From positions 1-52,177 of the forward strand of contig JAQXPK010000112.1 in NCBI GenBank assembly GCA_029100605.1: a stretch of DNA of 52,177 nucleotides, given 5' to 3'. Source of the stretch: Bacillota bacterium (lineage in GTDB: Bacteria > Bacillota > Clostridia > Oscillospirales > Oscillospiraceae). Every line of letters begins with the position of its first letter. Positions within the stretch are counted from its first letter, which is position 1. The translations under genes were made by a program, and so were the position numbers. The notes beneath the pieces were generated by a model, which saw nothing but the letters and a program-made list of their open reading frames with translations, was not told the DNA's origin and did not search any database. Shown piece after piece: positions 50,705 through 52,177 of this stretch.

Positions 50705-52177
50705 TTACAGCTTCTTCAACGCTTCCTCGCTCTGCTCCAGGCTTGCAATGAGGTCGCGGGCCTTCTGAGCCTTTTCCCGTTCGGCGTTCACAACCGCCTC
50801 GGGCGCTCGGGAGGTGAACTTTTCATTGCTCAGCTTGGCCTCCAGAGAGGAAAGGAACTTGCGGTTCTTTTCCAGCTCCTTGGAGATCCGCTCCAGCTCC
50901 TTCGCAACGTCCACCAGCTGCCCCATGGGGATATACAGCTTAGCGTCGGCGGTGGTGCAGGTCACGAGCCCGTCCAGATTTTCCGGCTCAGCGTCCAGCA
51001 TGGTCACGGTGTCGGCGTAGGCCAGCCGCTGGATAAAGCCCTCGCCCTCGGTGTAAACCTGGGGCTTGGAGGTCAGCACGTACAGCGCAGCCTTCTTGGC
51101 GGGGGGCACGTTCATCTCCGCCCGGCGGTTGCGGATGGCGCGGATCGCCTCCATGACGGACTCCATGTGGCTCTCTTCCGTGGGGAACGCCAGCTCTTGC
51201 CGATACTGAGGCCATTTGGCGACGATCAGCGCATCGCCCTCATGGGGGATGTTCTGCCAGATTTCCTCGGTAATGAAGGGCATGAAGGGATGCAGCAGCC
51301 GCAGAACCTGATCCAGCACGTACACCAGCACCTGCAGAGCCGTCTGCTTGCGCTGAGAATCCTCAGAGTACAACCGGGCCTTGGTCAGCTCGATATACCA
51401 GTCGCAGTAGGTGTCCCAGATAAAGTCGTACACCTTCTGGACAGCCACGCCCAGCTCATACTTTTCCAGATTCTCGGTAACTTCAGCAATCAGGGTATTC
51501 AGCTTGGACAGCACCCACTTATCAGGAATTTCCAGTTTTTCCGCAGCAGGCAGTTCATTGACGGCATCCTCGTCCAGATTCATCAGCACATAGCGGGACG
51601 CATTCCATAGCTTGTTTGCAAAGTTCCGCATGGCCTCACACTTTTCCGTGAAGAACCGAGTGTCGTTTCCGGGGGAGTTGCCGGTAATCAGATTCAGACG
51701 CAGGGCATCACAGCCGTACTTGTCGATCATTTCCAGCGGGTCAATGCCGTTGCCCAGAGACTTGGACATTTTCCGTCCCTGATTATCCCGCACCAAACCG
51801 TGTATCAGTACCGTGTGGAAGGGTGTCTTTCCGGTGTGCTCGCAGCCGGAGAAGATCATTCTGGCAACCCAGAAGAAGATGATGTCGTATCCGGTGACCA
51901 GAACATCGGTGGGATAGAAATAATCAAGATCCTCAGTCTTGTCGGGCCAGCCCAGAGTCTCAAAGGGCCACAGGGCGGAGGAGAACCAGGTGTCCAGCAC
52001 ATCCTCCTCCCGGGTGATATTGGTGCTGCCGCACTTCTCGCACTTGCAGGCATCTTCACGGGAAACGGTAATATGACCGCAGTCATTGCAGGTCCAGGCC
52101 GGAATCTGATGGCCCCACCAGAGCTGACGGGAAATGCACCAGTCACGGACATTTTCCATCCAGTTCATATAGGTCTT
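50705..52177 (-). CDS. valS: Valyl-tRNA synthetase, C-terminal part (5' truncated by window edge)
   Basis: The frame is open to the window end, so the N-terminal part lies outside; about 490 residues remain. Visible elements are the end of the editing/catalytic region (DWCISRQLWWGHQIPAW), a zinc-ribbon-like CNDCG ... CEKCGS segment and the KMSKS motif in GRKMSKSLGNGIDP. The anticodon-binding domain and the C-terminal coiled-coil arm (LERISKELEKNRKFL ... EEALKKL) that characterises ValS complete it. It charges tRNA-Val. It precedes eutH on the same strand. Confidence 0.97.
   Translation of the reverse strand, partial: KTYMNWMENVRDWCISRQLWWGHQIPAWTCNDCGHITVSREDACKCEKCGSTNITREEDVLDTWFSSALWPFETLGWPDKTEDLDYFYPTDVLVTGYDIIFFWVARMIFSGCEHTGKTPFHTVLIHGLVRDNQGRKMSKSLGNGIDPLEMIDKYGCDALRLNLITGNSPGNDTRFFTEKCEAMRNFANKLWNASRYVLMNLDEDAVNELPAAEKLEIPDKWVLSKLNTLIAEVTENLEKYELGVAVQKVYDFIWDTYCDWYIELTKARLYSEDSQRKQTALQVLVYVLDQVLRLLHPFMPFITEEIWQNIPHEGDALIVAKWPQYRQELAFPTEESHMESVMEAIRAIRNRRAEMNVPPAKKAALYVLTSKPQVYTEGEGFIQRLAYADTVTMLDAEPENLDGLVTCTTADAKLYIPMGQLVDVAKELERISKELEKNRKFLSSLEAKLSNEKFTSRAPEAVVNAEREKAQKARDLIASLEQSEEALKKL

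Overview
The window comes from a GC-rich, endospore-forming, anaerobic Firmicute. The spoIIAA-spoIIAB-sigF operon, yunB, Gram-positive lipoprotein signals, AGGAGG-type ribosome binding sites and the anaerobic (cobalt-early) B12 route point to the class Clostridia. The gene style suggests Oscillospirales, which is an inference. Almost all of the 52 kb is coding. I recognise 41 genes, two of them cut by the window edges. I found no tRNA, rRNA, CRISPR array, prophage or complete insertion sequence.

Layout. (1) 1-3340: the tail of an ECF-transporter T subunit, an AEC-family permease, an M20 amidohydrolase, an RNHCP zinc-ribbon protein and a MITE-like palindromic repeat. (2) 3339-20381: a 15-gene minus-strand cobalamin operon. 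It opens with a TTGACA/TATCTT promoter and a textbook cobalamin riboswitch. Then follow an exported CbiK lipoprotein, a second surface lipoprotein, a BtuFCD-type ABC transporter, cbiA-C-D-F-G-H, a CbiJ-CbiE-CbiT triple fusion, cbiB, cobD and cobQ. (3) 20444-42763: a nitrogen and glutamine block. Twelve minus-strand genes run glnN, amt-PII fusion, asnB, purC, purA, purB, guaA, glmS, pyrG, purF, carA, carB. Divergent from them, on the plus strand, are glnA and an ANTAR RNA-binding regulator. (4) 42828-52177: ligA, yunB, pcrA, the sigF operon, a lone eutH and the 3' part of valS, all on the minus strand.

How it fits together. Block 3 reads as one physiological programme: ammonium uptake (Amt), glutamine synthesis (GlnN, GlnA), then enzymes that spend glutamine amide nitrogen (AsnB, GuaA, GlmS, PyrG, PurF, CarAB) or aspartate nitrogen (PurC, PurA, with PurB releasing fumarate). 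The purine genes present are the nitrogen-donor steps and the lyase, while most carbon-transfer and ring-closure steps are absent. Both glutamine synthetase genes have near-perfect sigma-A promoters followed at once by an intrinsic-terminator-like hairpin. The ANTAR protein beside them has a receiver-like domain in which Asn replaces the phospho-acceptor Asp. This suggests a glutamine-gene antitermination circuit that does not depend on phosphorylation.

The B12 operon combines import and synthesis under one riboswitch. Its first two products are predicted to sit outside the membrane, including a cobaltochelatase-family protein whose metal-binding residues are intact. These two blocks hold the observations I rate most interesting.
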